Notes under the pieces: generated by a model | The model's database searches: none | Seen by the model: the letters and a program-made list of their open reading frames with translations, nothing else | What the model was told of the DNA's origin: nothing | Source of the DNA: Ktedonobacterales bacterium | GTDB taxonomy: Bacteria; Chloroflexota; Ktedonobacteria; Ktedonobacterales; JADMIN01 | Direction: 5' to 3' | DNA length: 51,285 nucleotides | NCBI GenBank assembly: GCA_025935195.1 | Contig: JAICVS010000015.1 | Span: 1-51,285, forward strand | Shown here: piece after piece, positions 25,535-34,479 of the stretch | How the letters are laid out: each line of letters opens with the position of its first letter | How positions within the stretch are numbered: position 1 is the first letter of the stretch | Made by a program: the position numbers and the translations under genes

Positions 25535-27229
25535 TTAGCGACAGGGTTCGCGGCGGGGGCCGCCGGCATGCTGGCCGGGGGTGACGTTGTTGGTGGCGCC
25601 GGCAGGGGCGGCGTTGCTGGTGACGGGGACGGCTTCGGGCTCCGTCGCGGGCGGCTCGCCCTTCGACTCGGCGGGGGTCGCGCCGTTCCCGTTGGCGGCG
25701 GCGGGGGTCGCCGTGCCGTCCACGGTGCCCAGGCCGGGGACGCGCTCCATCAGGTCGCTGAGCTTGACGCCCGTGAGGGTTTCGAGGATAGCTGGAACCT
25801 GGGCGAGCATGGCGACGACATCGCCGGTGACGCGGCTGGCGCCGAGGCCGTTGCCGTTGGAACCGCCGGTGGAGACGATGCTGATCTTGTCCACCTTGGC
25901 GAGTGGCTCGGCGATGGCGCGGACGACTTCCGGCAGGTTGGTGATGACCTTGTCGAGGACGGCGGCCTGGTTGTACTCGCGGTAGGCGTTGGCTTTGACA
26001 CGCATGGCCTCGGCCTCGGCCTCCCCCTTGGCCCTGATCACCGCAGCCTCAGCCATGCCACGCAGGCGAGCGGCCTCAGCTTCGGCGGCGCCGCGAATCT
26101 TGGCGGCGTCGGCCTCGGCGGTGCTGCGCGCTTTGAGGGCGTCGGCCTCGGATGCGGCCTGGGCGCGCAGAGCGGCGGCGCGGCCCTCGGCTTCGAGGGA
26201 GAGGCGCTGGCGCTCGGCGGCGGCCTGCGTCTCGATGCGCTGCTTCTCGGCCTCGGCGGCCCGCACGATGGTCGCCTCCAGCTCCATCTGGCGGCGGTGT
26301 CCCTCGGCCTCCTGCACTTTGACCTGGGCGGTCTTCTCGATCTCCTGGGCGCGGGCGGCCTCGGCGACGATCTGCTGCTGCATGATCTGCTGCTGCAAAT
26401 CCGTGGCCTTGTCCGCGACGACCTGCTGCTTCTTGACCTCAGCGTCATAGGCGGCGCGCTTGAGGGCGAGGTCACGCTGGAACTCGGCCTGCTTCGCCTG
26501 GGAGGTGGTCTCGGCCTCGATGCGCGCTTGGTCGGCGGCGGACTTGGCGACGGCGGCCTCGCGGCTGGCGCCGGCCTGCTGGATCTGGGTGTCACGGGCG
26601 GCGAACGCGGCGGCGATGTTCGCCTCTTTCTTGATGCGCTCGATCTCGGGACGGCCCATGTTCTCGATGTAGTTGTTCTCGTCGCGCACTTCCTTGATGG
26701 TGAAGCTGACGACCTCCAGGCCCATCTTGGCGAGGTCGGCGGAGCTGGTGGAGCGCATCTTCTCGCTCACCATCTCAGGCTCTTTGACGATCTGCTCGAT
26801 GGTGAGCTGGCCGACGATGCCGCGCAGGTGGCCCTCCATGACGAGGCGGATGAGCGCCTGGCGCTGGTCCCACGTCTTGCTGAGGAACTGCTCGGCAGCG
26901 GTGAGGATGCTATCGTGGTCGGAGCGGACCTTGAGCTGGGTGACGGCCTCGACGCGCACCGAGACGCCCTGGTTGGTGTAGAGGTTCTGTTGCGGGGCGA
27001 CGTCGAAGGACATCAATTCCAGCGAGAAGGCTTCGGCGCGCTCGAAGATCGGCCAGACGAAGACGCCGCCGCCGGTGATGACGGCTGGCTCCTTGCGACG
27101 GCCGTAGACGATGAGCGCCTGGTTGGGGCCGACTTTGACGTAGCGCGAGGTGAGGCTGCTGATGAGCGCGAGCAGCAGCAGCGCGAGGACGACGGCCACG
27201 ATGGCGACGATGATCAATCCCGTTGACAT
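25535..27229 (-). CDS. Flotillin-family SPFH protein
   Basis: A 564-residue membrane scaffold protein. An N-terminal hydrophobic helix (LIIVAIVAVVLALLLLALIS) anchors it. The SPFH/band-7 domain follows (YVKVGPNQALIVYGRRKEP to about residue 200, with MGLEVVSFTIKEVRDENNYI), then a long Ala/Glu/Arg coiled coil (about 200-420) with the EA-rich repeats of flotillins, then a C-terminal domain (NLPEVVRAIAEPLAKVDKIS) and a disordered Pro/Ala tail. It should oligomerise in membrane microdomains. The NfeD gene immediately upstream in the same direction is the usual partner in bacteria (YuaF/YuaG type). Confidence 0.95.
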   Translation of the reverse strand: MSTGLIIVAIVAVVLALLLLALISSLTSRYVKVGPNQALIVYGRRKEPAVITGGGVFVWPIFERAEAFSLELMSFDVAPQQNLYTNQGVSVRVEAVTQLKVRSDHDSILTAAEQFLSKTWDQRQALIRLVMEGHLRGIVGQLTIEQIVKEPEMVSEKMRSTSSADLAKMGLEVVSFTIKEVRDENNYIENMGRPEIERIKKEANIAAAFAARDTQIQQAGASREAAVAKSAADQARIEAETTSQAKQAEFQRDLALKRAAYDAEVKKQQVVADKATDLQQQIMQQQIVAEAARAQEIEKTAQVKVQEAEGHRRQMELEATIVRAAEAEKQRIETQAAAERQRLSLEAEGRAAALRAQAASEADALKARSTAEADAAKIRGAAEAEAARLRGMAEAAVIRAKGEAEAEAMRVKANAYREYNQAAVLDKVITNLPEVVRAIAEPLAKVDKISIVSTGGSNGNGLGASRVTGDVVAMLAQVPAILETLTGVKLSDLMERVPGLGTVDGTATPAAANGNGATPAESKGEPPATEPEAVPVTSNAAPAGATNNVTPGQHAGGPRREPCR

Positions 27230-27440
27230 GGTGCGATACTTTCCCTTTCGCGGCGGATGACCGCGACGCTGTTTCTCCGGCGACTTCTCCGGCGACGCGC
27301 GCCCGCATACGGCGCTGGGCGGATGCGCGGAGAACCTCTCTTCTGAATGCCCTTCTTTTCGTTATGTCACGTGTGACGGCCGCACGGCCCGCTCGTGTGG
27401 ACGATGTGGCTATATGACCAGGCGGGCTAGGCGCGGCGGC

Positions 27441-28229
27441 TCACGGCTGGCCCTCAATCGGCTCCAAGATCGGCGCGTCACCGGCGCGCACGCTCGCCAT
27501 GAAGCGGTCCCACGGCTGGACGCTGGCGATGCCGTCCGCGTAGGCGAGGATCACGACTTCGGTATCGGCGGGGATGGGCATGCCGTCGCGGCTGCGGGCG
27601 CCGACGCTCTGGCGCGCGCCGCGGGCGCTGGTGAAGATCACCTCGCCGATGCCGCCCTCACGGATCGCCCTGCTGACGGTGCCGAGGCGGCCTTCGAGCT
27701 GAGAGCTTTCGCGGGTGAGCGTGGTGGACTGGAGCGCGAGCACGAGGCGGGTGATCAGCGCGCCGACGGCCAGCGCGCAGGCGACGCCGAGCGCGACGGC
27801 GAGGATGAGCGTGAGGACGACGCCAAGGTCGGTGAAGTTGTGCAGCAGATAGCCTAGCAGGCCAAAGATGAGGATGAGGGTGAGGATGCTGTAGAAGTTG
27901 AGGCCGCCGAGCAGCGTCGCGCGGAAGGCGTCCCAGGGGGATGCGCCGCCGGACGCGCCGGTGGCGGCGTCACCGTGGCCGTGCGCCGCGTGGGCGTCGT
28001 GGCCGTTGGCGGCGACGTGCGTGTGGCCGGCATGGCCGGCATGACCCGCGTCACCGGCGTGAATGCCGGTGTGGGCATGGCCGAGACCGTGGCCCAGGTC
28101 GTGGCCCAGGTGACCGAAGTGCAGCTCGTGGCCGTGGCCCACGCCGAGCAGCGTGGTGACGACGAGGATGGTGCCGGCGAAGAGGAAACAGCCCAGGAAG
28201 ACGAGTGACAGCGGATCGGTGGCGATCAT
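27441..28229 (-). CDS. NfeD/YuaF-like membrane protein with His-rich loop
   Basis: A 262-residue protein. The first membrane helix (LSLVFLGCFLFAGTILVVTT) leads to about 60 residues with more than 20 His and many Gly and Ala, then two further helices (ILTLILIFGLLGYLL and the VVLTLILAVALGV segment) and a C-terminal OB-like domain (LEGRLGTVSRAIREGGIGEV, GMPIPADTEVVILAYADGIA). The layout matches flotillin-associated NfeD proteins; the His-rich loop is unusual and could bind metal, which is inference. GGAGG lies 7 nt before ATG 28229. It precedes the flotillin gene by about 210 bp in the same direction. Confidence 0.85.
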   Translation of the reverse strand: MIATDPLSLVFLGCFLFAGTILVVTTLLGVGHGHELHFGHLGHDLGHGLGHAHTGIHAGDAGHAGHAGHTHVAANGHDAHAAHGHGDAATGASGGASPWDAFRATLLGGLNFYSILTLILIFGLLGYLLHNFTDLGVVLTLILAVALGVACALAVGALITRLVLALQSTTLTRESSQLEGRLGTVSRAIREGGIGEVIFTSARGARQSVGARSRDGMPIPADTEVVILAYADGIASVQPWDRFMASVRAGDAPILEPIEGQP

Positions 28230-28264
28230 GCCACAGCCTCCAATTCGTGCGGCCGGGAGCGCCG

Positions 28265-28576
28265 TCAGCGCTCGACCGGCTCAGGGATACGAGGCGCTTC
28301 GGGCGCCTCTATGAACTGCCGCGCGCGGTTGGCGACGGCGGCGAAGTTGACGCCCCAGCCGAGGCCGATGGCGTGCGGTGAGAAGACACGGTCGCTACCC
28401 GGATTCCAGTATTCGGCGGCGAGATTGGGCCAGTCCGGGATATGGAAGTTGTACGGCACCCCGGCAACGGTGCCCTTCCAGGTGCGCTCCTCCGGCCGCT
28501 TCCGCAGCTCCTGGCCGATGGCGGCGGCGGCCAGGCCCACCACCACGCCGGCGGCGAATGCGTTCAGCTTGCCCAT
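28265..28576 (-). CDS. Small DUF5808-like protein with N-terminal membrane segment
   Basis: A 103-residue protein with a hydrophobic start (LNAFAAGVVVGLAAAAIGQEL) and a short domain reading RTWKGTVAGVPYNFHIPDWP, then EYWNPGSDRVFSPHAIGLGW and GVNFAAV. The last parts resemble the DUF5808 pattern of N-P-x-D, (F/V)P and GWxxNF. GAGGAGAG lies just before ATG 28576. It ends 35 bp before the NfeD gene in the same direction, so it may be the first gene of a three-gene operon with NfeD and flotillin. Function unknown. Confidence 0.7.
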   Translation of the reverse strand: MGKLNAFAAGVVVGLAAAAIGQELRKRPEERTWKGTVAGVPYNFHIPDWPNLAAEYWNPGSDRVFSPHAIGLGWGVNFAAVANRARQFIEAPEAPRIPEPVER

Positions 28577-28743
28577 GCACTCTCCTCACTCACTCAATCC
28601 ACACGATCACTCGACTCTGGATGTGTGCTCCCATACAGCATACGGGTGATGCCGGTGGATCGTTGCGTCCGTGGGAGGGACGGCCCTCGCGGTTCACGGC
28701 AAGGGACTGTACCGAACGCATGGTGCGGCGCATAGCGCAGGCC

Positions 28744-29403
28744 TCATGGCTCGCCGCCGCGCTGGAGGCGGTCCACCTCGCGGCGGACGGCGTCGAGCTG
28801 GGGCGGGGTGAGCGCGAGCAGCCGCTCGACCAGCGGCAGCAGCGTGCGAGCGTGTGGATGATGGCGCAGGCGGGCGGCGAGGTCGCTGGCGGCATCGCTG
28901 GGCGGGCGCACGGCGTGGGCGCGCGGCTGGTCGAAGGTGATCCAGCCGGGCTGAAGAGCGGGGCGCTCGGCGTCGCGATGGCGATCCGGCGCGGGCGGCT
29001 CCGCCGGAACGTGCGGGACGTTGGGGACGTACGCGGCATCCGGCCTGGCGGCGAGATGGAGGCCGGGGAAGCCGGCGAACACATGCGTGCCGCGCGGAAA
29101 GAGCGCCGCGTCGCGCCCGCCACTCACGTCGCCCGCGCGGCGGTCCAGCCCGCTGCCATCGGCTGGATCGCTGACGAGGTAGCCGGGGTGGACGCGATAG
29201 AAGCGCGCGAGCGCCTCGCGGCTGGTGTGGGTCAGATGCACGCGCTTGCCGCCCTCGAGCTGCGAGAGATACGCCTGGCTGAGTGAGGCGCCCAACTCGT
29301 CGCGCATTGCCCGCGCCACCTCCGACTGTGTGAGCGACCGGCCAAGGCCGCGCCGCTCGCCCTCGGAGGCGCGCAGATGCCGCAGCTTCTCGCGCAAATC
29401 CAC
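28744..29403 (-). CDS. XRE-family helix-turn-helix regulator
   Basis: A 219-residue DNA-binding protein. Residues about 1-70 form the XRE-type domain: LREKLRHLRASEG, SLTQSEVARAMRDELGASLS, QAYLSQLEGGKRVHLT and REALARFYRVHPGYL. The rest is Ala/Pro/Arg/Asp-rich with a final Leu-rich helix (LLPLVERLLALTPPQLDAVR). GTG 29403 is chosen because GGAGG lies 8 nt upstream; the frame is open to 29454. It has its own strong promoter 105 bp upstream and no obvious target other than nearby genes. Confidence 0.85.
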   Translation of the reverse strand: MDLREKLRHLRASEGERRGLGRSLTQSEVARAMRDELGASLSQAYLSQLEGGKRVHLTHTSREALARFYRVHPGYLVSDPADGSGLDRRAGDVSGGRDAALFPRGTHVFAGFPGLHLAARPDAAYVPNVPHVPAEPPAPDRHRDAERPALQPGWITFDQPRAHAVRPPSDAASDLAARLRHHPHARTLLPLVERLLALTPPQLDAVRREVDRLQRGGEP

Positions 29404-29506
29404 GCGCCGCACCTCCTCTCTGATCCGACTGCTCTCGCCGCATCGTGGGAACACCTACTGGTTGGCGCTGCGCTCAGGAGCGTCCACTGAGGGAGCGGCC
29501 CACGGC

Positions 29507-29535
29507 AACTATAACAGATTGCAATATCGCTGTCA
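29507..29535 (-). promoter_or_regulatory. Strong sigma-70-type promoter of the XRE gene
   Basis: Minus-strand TTGACA (29530-29535), 17-nt spacer, TATAGT (29507-29512). This is the best match to the consensus in the window; the leader would be about 100 nt. Confidence 0.75.
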
Positions 29536-29580
29536 AGCCCCGGCGACAGCTTTCCTCCTCTCCTCCGTGAGTATCCATCC

Positions 29581-29606
29581 GCCTCCGTGTCCTCCGTGGT
29601 CGTTCT
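29581..29606 (+). repeat. CTCCGTG-type dispersed repeat, copy 1
   Basis: A pyrimidine-rich intergenic stretch (CCTCCGTGTCCTCCGTGG, then TCGTTCTC) matching 48220-48244 at about 23 of 26 positions with one gap. It lies in the spacer between the XRE gene and the exported protein. Confidence 0.45.
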
Positions 29607-29682
29607 CCCTCTTCCTCACATTCGGCATGCGGCGTGCGTTATACTGGGCGCACGGTTGACCTCAATATTGGAGCGCAGGCGC

Positions 29683-30636
29683 ATGCGGACACTTCCGAAG
29701 CCTACCATCGGCCCTGCTCCGCGCCGGCCCGCCGGCCCCTCGCGTTCGTCGCGCCCGCCCAGCGCCGGCAGCGGCCGCGCCGTCTTTCGCCTGGCGCTGC
29801 TCGGCCTGCTGTTCGCCGGGCTGCTCGTCTGGCCTAGCCCACAGATCGGCGCCTACCTCGCCACGCAAGGCTATGCCTCCCCCGGCGACGCCATCCGCGC
29901 CGCCGCCGACTGGGCCATCCGCAGCGCCATCAACATCCCTGAGAAGCTCAACGCCCTGGCCGATCCTCACGCCCAGCATCAATACTGGCAGGTCGGCCTC
30001 GGTGCCGGCCGTGAGGATACCAACGCCACCGGCATGCGCGCCGAGATGGATACGCGCGTGCCCCAGCGCGTCGCCGATCAGACCACCAACTACTTCTGGG
30101 TCGGCGCGTATCTGCGCGACAACAGCTTCATCCAGGTCGGCTATTACGTGCGCTGGGACGACCAATCCCACGCTGGCTGGTTCTATTGCACCTTCCATCC
30201 AGATCAGAGCCAGGGCCCCTGCGCCTATGGCGACCCCGGCTCCGCCGGCGGCGACACCACCCAGCACACCTACACCCTCGCCTCGGCGAAGAGCGCGAGC
30301 GGCGGCGTCACCTGGCGCGCGGAGATGGACGGCACGGCCCTCGGCAGCTTCGATTGGCCCGCAGGCGATACCGGCACGTTCGCCCCCACCATCTACGCCG
30401 AATCCTCCGGCTTCGCTCCCCACAGCCCCGACAGTCACCTCGGCCCCGTGGACTTCCGCTCCGGCATCCTGGTGCGTCATGCCGGCGCGGCGGAGTACGT
30501 CAAGGCCGCGCGCCAGCTCGTGCAGTACAACTTCCCCAACATCTGCCCGCCCTATGGCCTCGCGCCCGACGGCCACGGCGGCACGCTGATCGGCAGCGAT
30601 GAGCCTTGCCCCGACCACTTCGCGCCGTTCGGCTGA
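29683..30636 (+). CDS. Membrane-anchored exported protein, unknown family
   Basis: A 317-residue protein. A Pro/Ser/Arg-rich start is followed by one hydrophobic helix (FRLALLGLLFAGLLVW, about residues 38-54) and an external domain rich in Trp, Tyr, Gly and His: ADPHAQHQYWQVGLGAG, NYFWVGAYLRDNSFIQVGYY, VRWDDQSHAGWFYCTF and TWRAEMDGTALGSFDWPAGD. The two Cys of YCTF and GPCAYG may pair, and two more lie near the end. I do not recognise the family; the pattern suggests a beta-sandwich. ATG 29683 has GGAG 9 nt upstream. Confidence 0.7.
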   Translation: MRTLPKPTIGPAPRRPAGPSRSSRPPSAGSGRAVFRLALLGLLFAGLLVWPSPQIGAYLATQGYASPGDAIRAAADWAIRSAINIPEKLNALADPHAQHQYWQVGLGAGREDTNATGMRAEMDTRVPQRVADQTTNYFWVGAYLRDNSFIQVGYYVRWDDQSHAGWFYCTFHPDQSQGPCAYGDPGSAGGDTTQHTYTLASAKSASGGVTWRAEMDGTALGSFDWPAGDTGTFAPTIYAESSGFAPHSPDSHLGPVDFRSGILVRHAGAAEYVKAARQLVQYNFPNICPPYGLAPDGHGGTLIGSDEPCPDHFAPFG

Positions 30637-30648
30637 TGCGCGCCCTAC

Positions 30649-31329
30649 CTACCCCGCCAACCAGCGCGGCGGCGGATCGAGGTGCGCCGTCGCGTTGAAG
30701 ACGCGCAGCAGCCCGGTCGCCGTCCCATCCACCTCGGCCCGCCAGTCCACGACGCAGATGCTCGCTGGGTCCAGCCACATGCGCAGCGCGCCCGCTGCCG
30801 GCAGCCCCAGCGCCGCGCAGACCAGCGCCTTGATCGGCCCGACATGGCTCATCAGCGCCACCATCTCGCCCGCATGCCGTGTCGCCAGCCGCGTGGCGCG
30901 GGCGACGGCGCGGACGCGCACCGCCTCCAGGCTCTCGCCGCCGGGCGGCGCCACGTCCGTTCCCGCCTCCCACGCCGCCAGCGCCGCGCCGTGTGTCTCA
31001 CGCACCTCTGCCCGTGTCCGGTTCTCCCAGGCGCCGAAATGTCCCTCGCGCAGATCATCCTCCACGTGCGCCGCCAGCCCGTGCGGCGCGGCAATCGCCT
31101 GCGCCGTCTCGCGCGCTCGTGTGAGCGGGCTGGAATAGATCGCGGCCAGCGGATACGCGCCCAGCGCATCCGCCAACTGCCGCGCCTGCTCGCGCCCGCG
31201 CTCCGTCAGCGGCGCGTCCGTCGCGCCCAGGTAGCGCAGCTCGCGGTTGCCGGACGCCTCGCCGTGGCGCACCAGCACGAAGCGTGTCCAGCGCGCGGCC
31301 TGTTCAGTCTGTTCAGCTCGCTCGCTCAT
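30649..31329 (-). CDS. Histidine phosphatase family protein
   Basis: A 226-residue cytosolic phosphatase or phosphoglycerate-mutase-like enzyme. It has the catalytic RHG motif (FVLVRHGEASGN), SSPLTRARETAQAIA, the acid residue region LREGHFGAWE and the second catalytic His in ALMSHVGPIKALV. The substrate is not evident; related proteins include CobC-like and broad phosphatases. ATG 31329 has GAGGG upstream; ATG 31344 and GTG 31347 overlap the stop of the upstream kinase gene (TGATG) and are also possible, which points to translational coupling. Confidence 0.92.
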   Translation of the reverse strand: MSERAEQTEQAARWTRFVLVRHGEASGNRELRYLGATDAPLTERGREQARQLADALGAYPLAAIYSSPLTRARETAQAIAAPHGLAAHVEDDLREGHFGAWENRTRAEVRETHGAALAAWEAGTDVAPPGGESLEAVRVRAVARATRLATRHAGEMVALMSHVGPIKALVCAALGLPAAGALRMWLDPASICVVDWRAEVDGTATGLLRVFNATAHLDPPPRWLAG

Positions 31330-31343
31330 CCGGCCGGCCCTCA

Positions 31344-32348
31344 TCACACATGTGCGATCTCGTCAATGCGCAGGCTGCGCTGGATGCGCCGTTGTCCGGT
31401 GCCAAGCGTCCACGAGCCGGTATCGCCGTCGCGTAGCCGCCGCAGCGCCAGGATCGCCGCGCCCACCTCCGGCGCATGCAACGGCGCGCGGAACGTCGCG
31501 CGCGGCGCCGCCTGCGCGATCAGGCGGCGGAACGGCTCCGTCACCCATTGTCCCGACTTGAAGACGCTGCCCACCGTCGAGACCGGGAACGCCGCATCGC
31601 CCATGCCCAGCTTCGCGACGATTGCCGCCCCCTGCCGCCCCAGGTCTTGCCCGGCTTGCGAGAGGATGTCGCGCGCCGTCACATCCCCCTCATCCGCCAT
31701 CGCACTTACGCGCTGCGCGAACGCGGCCACCTCGAACTTGCCGAAGGTCGTGCTGTCCCAAAGTCGGCGCATCGCCTCCGCGTCCTCCACGCCGTACGCC
31801 GCCTTCAGCTCGCGCGCCAGCAGCGTCGGCCCCGCGCGCCCATCCAAAGCTTGCATCACCGCGCGGATGCCTTTGCGCCCGATGTCGTAGCCGCTGCCGG
31901 CGTCGCCCAGCAGGTAATCCCAGCCGTCGGTGCGCCAGAGCCGCCCCTGCTCGTTCATGCCCAGCCCAGTAGAGCCGGTGCCCGCGATCACCACCAGCCC
32001 GGCCTGCCCCCCCGTCGCCCCCGCCCATGCTCCCACCACGTCGTTCTCGAAGATCGCCGTGCCGCTGTAGCCAAGCTGGCGCACCGTCCCCTGCGGCACC
32101 GGCAGATCGAGGTCCGTATCGAAGCCGGACAGGCACATGCAGATCGCCGCGACGCTCTCCAGGGGAACATTCACGCTACGTAGCGCCGTGGTGATGGCCG
32201 TGGCGATGTTCGCGCTCGCCTCCTCCATCCCCACGGAGCGGTGGTTCGCCGGGCCGCTCGTCGCGCTGGCGACCGCGCCCAGATCTTCGCCCAGCACCGT
32301 GGCGGCCGTCTTGGTGCCGCCCCCATCCACGCCGACCACGTACCGCAT
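31344..32348 (-). CDS. BadF/BadG/BcrA/BcrD-type ATPase, NagK-like sugar kinase
   Basis: A 334-residue ASKHA-fold enzyme. Phosphate-1 motif VVGVDGGGTKTAATV, the central AGTGSTGLG loop and GDAGSGYDIGRKGIRAV are as in N-acetylglucosamine kinases of this family, with TVGSVFKSG near the end. It probably phosphorylates an amino sugar released in cell-wall recycling; benzoyl-CoA reductase activation is unlikely because the [4Fe-4S] Cys motif is missing. AGGAGG lies 6 nt before ATG 32348. It is the first gene of a pair with the histidine phosphatase. Confidence 0.88.
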   Translation of the reverse strand: MRYVVGVDGGGTKTAATVLGEDLGAVASATSGPANHRSVGMEEASANIATAITTALRSVNVPLESVAAICMCLSGFDTDLDLPVPQGTVRQLGYSGTAIFENDVVGAWAGATGGQAGLVVIAGTGSTGLGMNEQGRLWRTDGWDYLLGDAGSGYDIGRKGIRAVMQALDGRAGPTLLARELKAAYGVEDAEAMRRLWDSTTFGKFEVAAFAQRVSAMADEGDVTARDILSQAGQDLGRQGAAIVAKLGMGDAAFPVSTVGSVFKSGQWVTEPFRRLIAQAAPRATFRAPLHAPEVGAAILALRRLRDGDTGSWTLGTGQRRIQRSLRIDEIAHV

Positions 32349-32401
32349 CGCCAGCCTCCTGACAGCGCGCCGCTCGCGCGCGATCCACGTCGTTTATTCG
32401 T

Positions 32402-33382
32402 CTATTCGCTCGCCGCCGCGTGTGGCCTCGCTGGCCGCGTCTCGTCGTGTATGCCGAACGCCTGGGATACAGCCGTCTCGATTACGGCCTCACCTACTAC
32501 ACCGCGCGGCTCATCGCCGCTGCCAGCGTGCGCCTGATCCAGCGCCAGCCAGAGCAGGTATTCGTGGTTGCCCTCGCGGCCGGTGATGGGCGAGACGATC
32601 AGCCCTTTCGCGGCAAGCCGCGGGCCATCGGCCTCAACGGGCGCCGACAGCGTCTCGAGCCACGCCAGCAGCTCGCGCAGCACGCGCTGGTGGACCGCCG
32701 GATCGCTGATGACGCCCGCGCCGCGGTCGGCCTCAGCGCGCCCCGCCTCGAACTGCGGCTTAACCAGCGCCACGACCCATGTGCCCGGCGCGAGTAGCGC
32801 CGCTACCGGCGGCAGCGCCAGCCGCAGCGAGATGAACGAGACGTCGATCACAGCGCAGTCCGCCAGCTCTGGCAGCGCGGCCAGGTGGCGGATGTTCGTG
32901 CGGTCCATCACCACGACGCGCGGATCGCTCCGCAGCGTCCAGGCGAGTTGCCCGCGCCCGACATCAATCGCATAGACCTTCGCCGCGCCGCGCCGCAGCA
33001 GCACGTCCGTGAAGCCGCCGGTAGAGGCGCCGATATCCAGGCAGACCAGCCCCGCCGGGTTCAGCCCGAAGGCATCCAGCGCGCGCTCCAGCTTCAGGCC
33101 GCCCCGGCTGGCATAGCGCACCTCGCCATCGCCAACCAGCTCCAGCCGCGCGTCCCTGTGTACGAGCATGCCCGCTTTCGGCGCCGGCTGCCCCTCCACA
33201 CGCGCCTCGCCGGCCAGGATCAGCGCGCGCGCCCGCTCGCGGCTCGGCGCCAGCCCGCGCTCCACCAGCAGCACGTCCAATCGCTCGCGCGCCGGCTTCG
33301 CTTCGCCGCCGCGCTTGCCCCGTTCGCCGCTGCGGGGTGCCTCATCCGCGTGTGTCCCGTCGTCGCGCCGTTCCTCTGCCAT
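32402..33382 (-). CDS. tlyA: TlyA-family rRNA (cytidine-2'-O)-methyltransferase
   Basis: A 326-residue RNA methyltransferase. An S4 RNA-binding domain ([32 protein letters not shown]) precedes an FtsJ-like Rossmann domain with the SAM site [16 protein letters not shown], then [12 protein letters not shown] and the catalytic Lys segment [12 protein letters not shown]. Members methylate 16S and/or 23S rRNA; loss gives capreomycin resistance in mycobacteria (known for the family, not shown here). ATG 33382 is chosen for the GAGGG site 6 nt before it; the frame is open to 33412. The N-terminal 35 residues are charged and probably disordered. Confidence 0.92.
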   Translation of the reverse strand: MAEERRDDGTHADEAPRSGERGKRGGEAKPARERLDVLLVERGLAPSRERARALILAGEARVEGQPAPKAGMLVHRDARLELVGDGEVRYASRGGLKLERALDAFGLNPAGLVCLDIGASTGGFTDVLLRRGAAKVYAIDVGRGQLAWTLRSDPRVVVMDRTNIRHLAALPELADCAVIDVSFISLRLALPPVAALLAPGTWVVALVKPQFEAGRAEADRGAGVISDPAVHQRVLRELLAWLETLSAPVEADGPRLAAKGLIVSPITGREGNHEYLLWLALDQAHAGSGDEPRGVVGEAVIETAVSQAFGIHDETRPARPHAAASE

Positions 33383-33628
33383 GCCTGCCCTCGCCGGCCG
33401 CGCTCGCGCCATCGCATTCTCATCGCTCGCCGCGCTTCAGTGTAGCACGCCGCGCCGTTCGCCCGGCAGCCTCGCCTGCCGTGTCCGCGTGTCCGCGTGT
33501 CCGGTGATCCTTGACAGATTCGGCCGGGTGCGCGTACCGTCTTTCTCATCGCCGAGGCGACGGAATCCGCGGACGTGGATGGCATGCCCGGGCGGTCGCC
33601 TCGCGCTAGCATGGAAGAGGTGTATTGG

Positions 33629-33862
33629 ATGGGGCGCATTCTCGTCGCGAACCGGCGCGGCCATCAGGTCGTCGAGTGGGCCACCACCGACACCGCCGAA
33701 GCCCGCCGCTCGATTGAAGAGGCCGAGCGCATCCTGCGCGAAGCGCGCGAAAGCGGCTGCATGGTCTCCAAGAAGGTGGACGGCCGCCACGTCATTGACC
33801 GCGCGCCGTTCGATCCCAACGTCGAGGAATATCAAATCATTGCTCCCATCGCCGGCGGCTAG
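33629..33862 (+). CDS. Small conserved-looking hypothetical protein
   Basis: A 77-residue protein starting MGRILVANRRGHQVVEWATT, with a helix AEARRSIEEAERILREARES and the end VSKKVDGRHVIDRAPFDPN, EEYQIIAPIAGG. AGAGGTG lies 6 nt before ATG 33629. It overlaps the presumed start of the next gene, which suggests coupling. No family is recognised. The compact alternation of strand and helix and the coupling make it more likely real than random. Confidence 0.6.
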   Translation: MGRILVANRRGHQVVEWATTDTAEARRSIEEAERILREARESGCMVSKKVDGRHVIDRAPFDPNVEEYQIIAPIAGG

Positions 33863-34361
33863 GATCGTCTCGTGGTGGCGCCGGCTGCTGGGCCTTGCCT
33901 CGGCGGCCGGCGACCACGCCAATCCCGACGATCCCAACGACTCGGCCATCGAGCGGCCCTGGCGCCACCGCTGGGATCATCTGCCCAAGCGCTCGGCCGG
34001 CGCCGGCTTCAGCCGCGCTGACTACGCCGAGGCGCGCCGCCGCGCCCGCGAGGTGGCCCGCGCCACGCTGGGCGAGGCGTTGTGGGCCAAGCTACAAGAC
34101 CAGGGCTATCTGGACGTCCCTTCACGCCTGCGCCCCGGCCTCACCTACCGCCTGCGCGTCGGCCGGCGCATCGAGGTCATTCGCGCGCCCGGCGTCCGCT
34201 CGCCCTGGCGCTACCCCTACCTGTGCATCAACCCCACCTACCCCCTGCCCGAAGAGGAATTCTTCGCCCAGCTCTACCTCTATGCCCGCGACCGCGAAGA
34301 TGTGATCCTCAAGGTCGCCGCCGAGCAGCCGTGGGATCAACTCCTCGGCCGCACGTTTTGA
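33840..34361 (+). CDS. Hypothetical protein
   Basis: About 173 residues. A basic N-terminus (SWWRRLLGLAS) is followed by a linker rich in Asp, Pro and Asn, a helix (GFSRADYAEARRRAREVARA), and a C-terminal part reading LQDQGYLDVPSRLRPGLTYR, LRVGRRIEVIRAPG and YLCINPTYPLPEEEFFAQLY. No ATG or GTG exists in frame near the upstream gene's end, so TTG 33840, with GAGGA upstream and overlapping that gene by 23 nt, is the best start. Function unknown; probably co-expressed with the preceding small gene. Confidence 0.6.
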   Translation: MLPSPAARIVSWWRRLLGLASAAGDHANPDDPNDSAIERPWRHRWDHLPKRSAGAGFSRADYAEARRRAREVARATLGEALWAKLQDQGYLDVPSRLRPGLTYRLRVGRRIEVIRAPGVRSPWRYPYLCINPTYPLPEEEFFAQLYLYARDREDVILKVAAEQPWDQLLGRTF

Positions 34362-34479
34362 TATGGCGGTACAATGCCTGCCCGCTGTCACCGACGCGCT
34401 CCTCGACGTTGACGGCGACGCCTATGTCGCATATCCGCGGGAGCGCATGCGCGACGCCGGACGATGAGCGGCGCCTCCC

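Noticed and set aside
25505..27226. Open frame of 573 codons opposite the flotillin gene
   Set aside because: It is a Gly/Leu/Asp-rich mirror of the Ala/Glu coiled-coil codons of flotillin, a typical antisense artefact.
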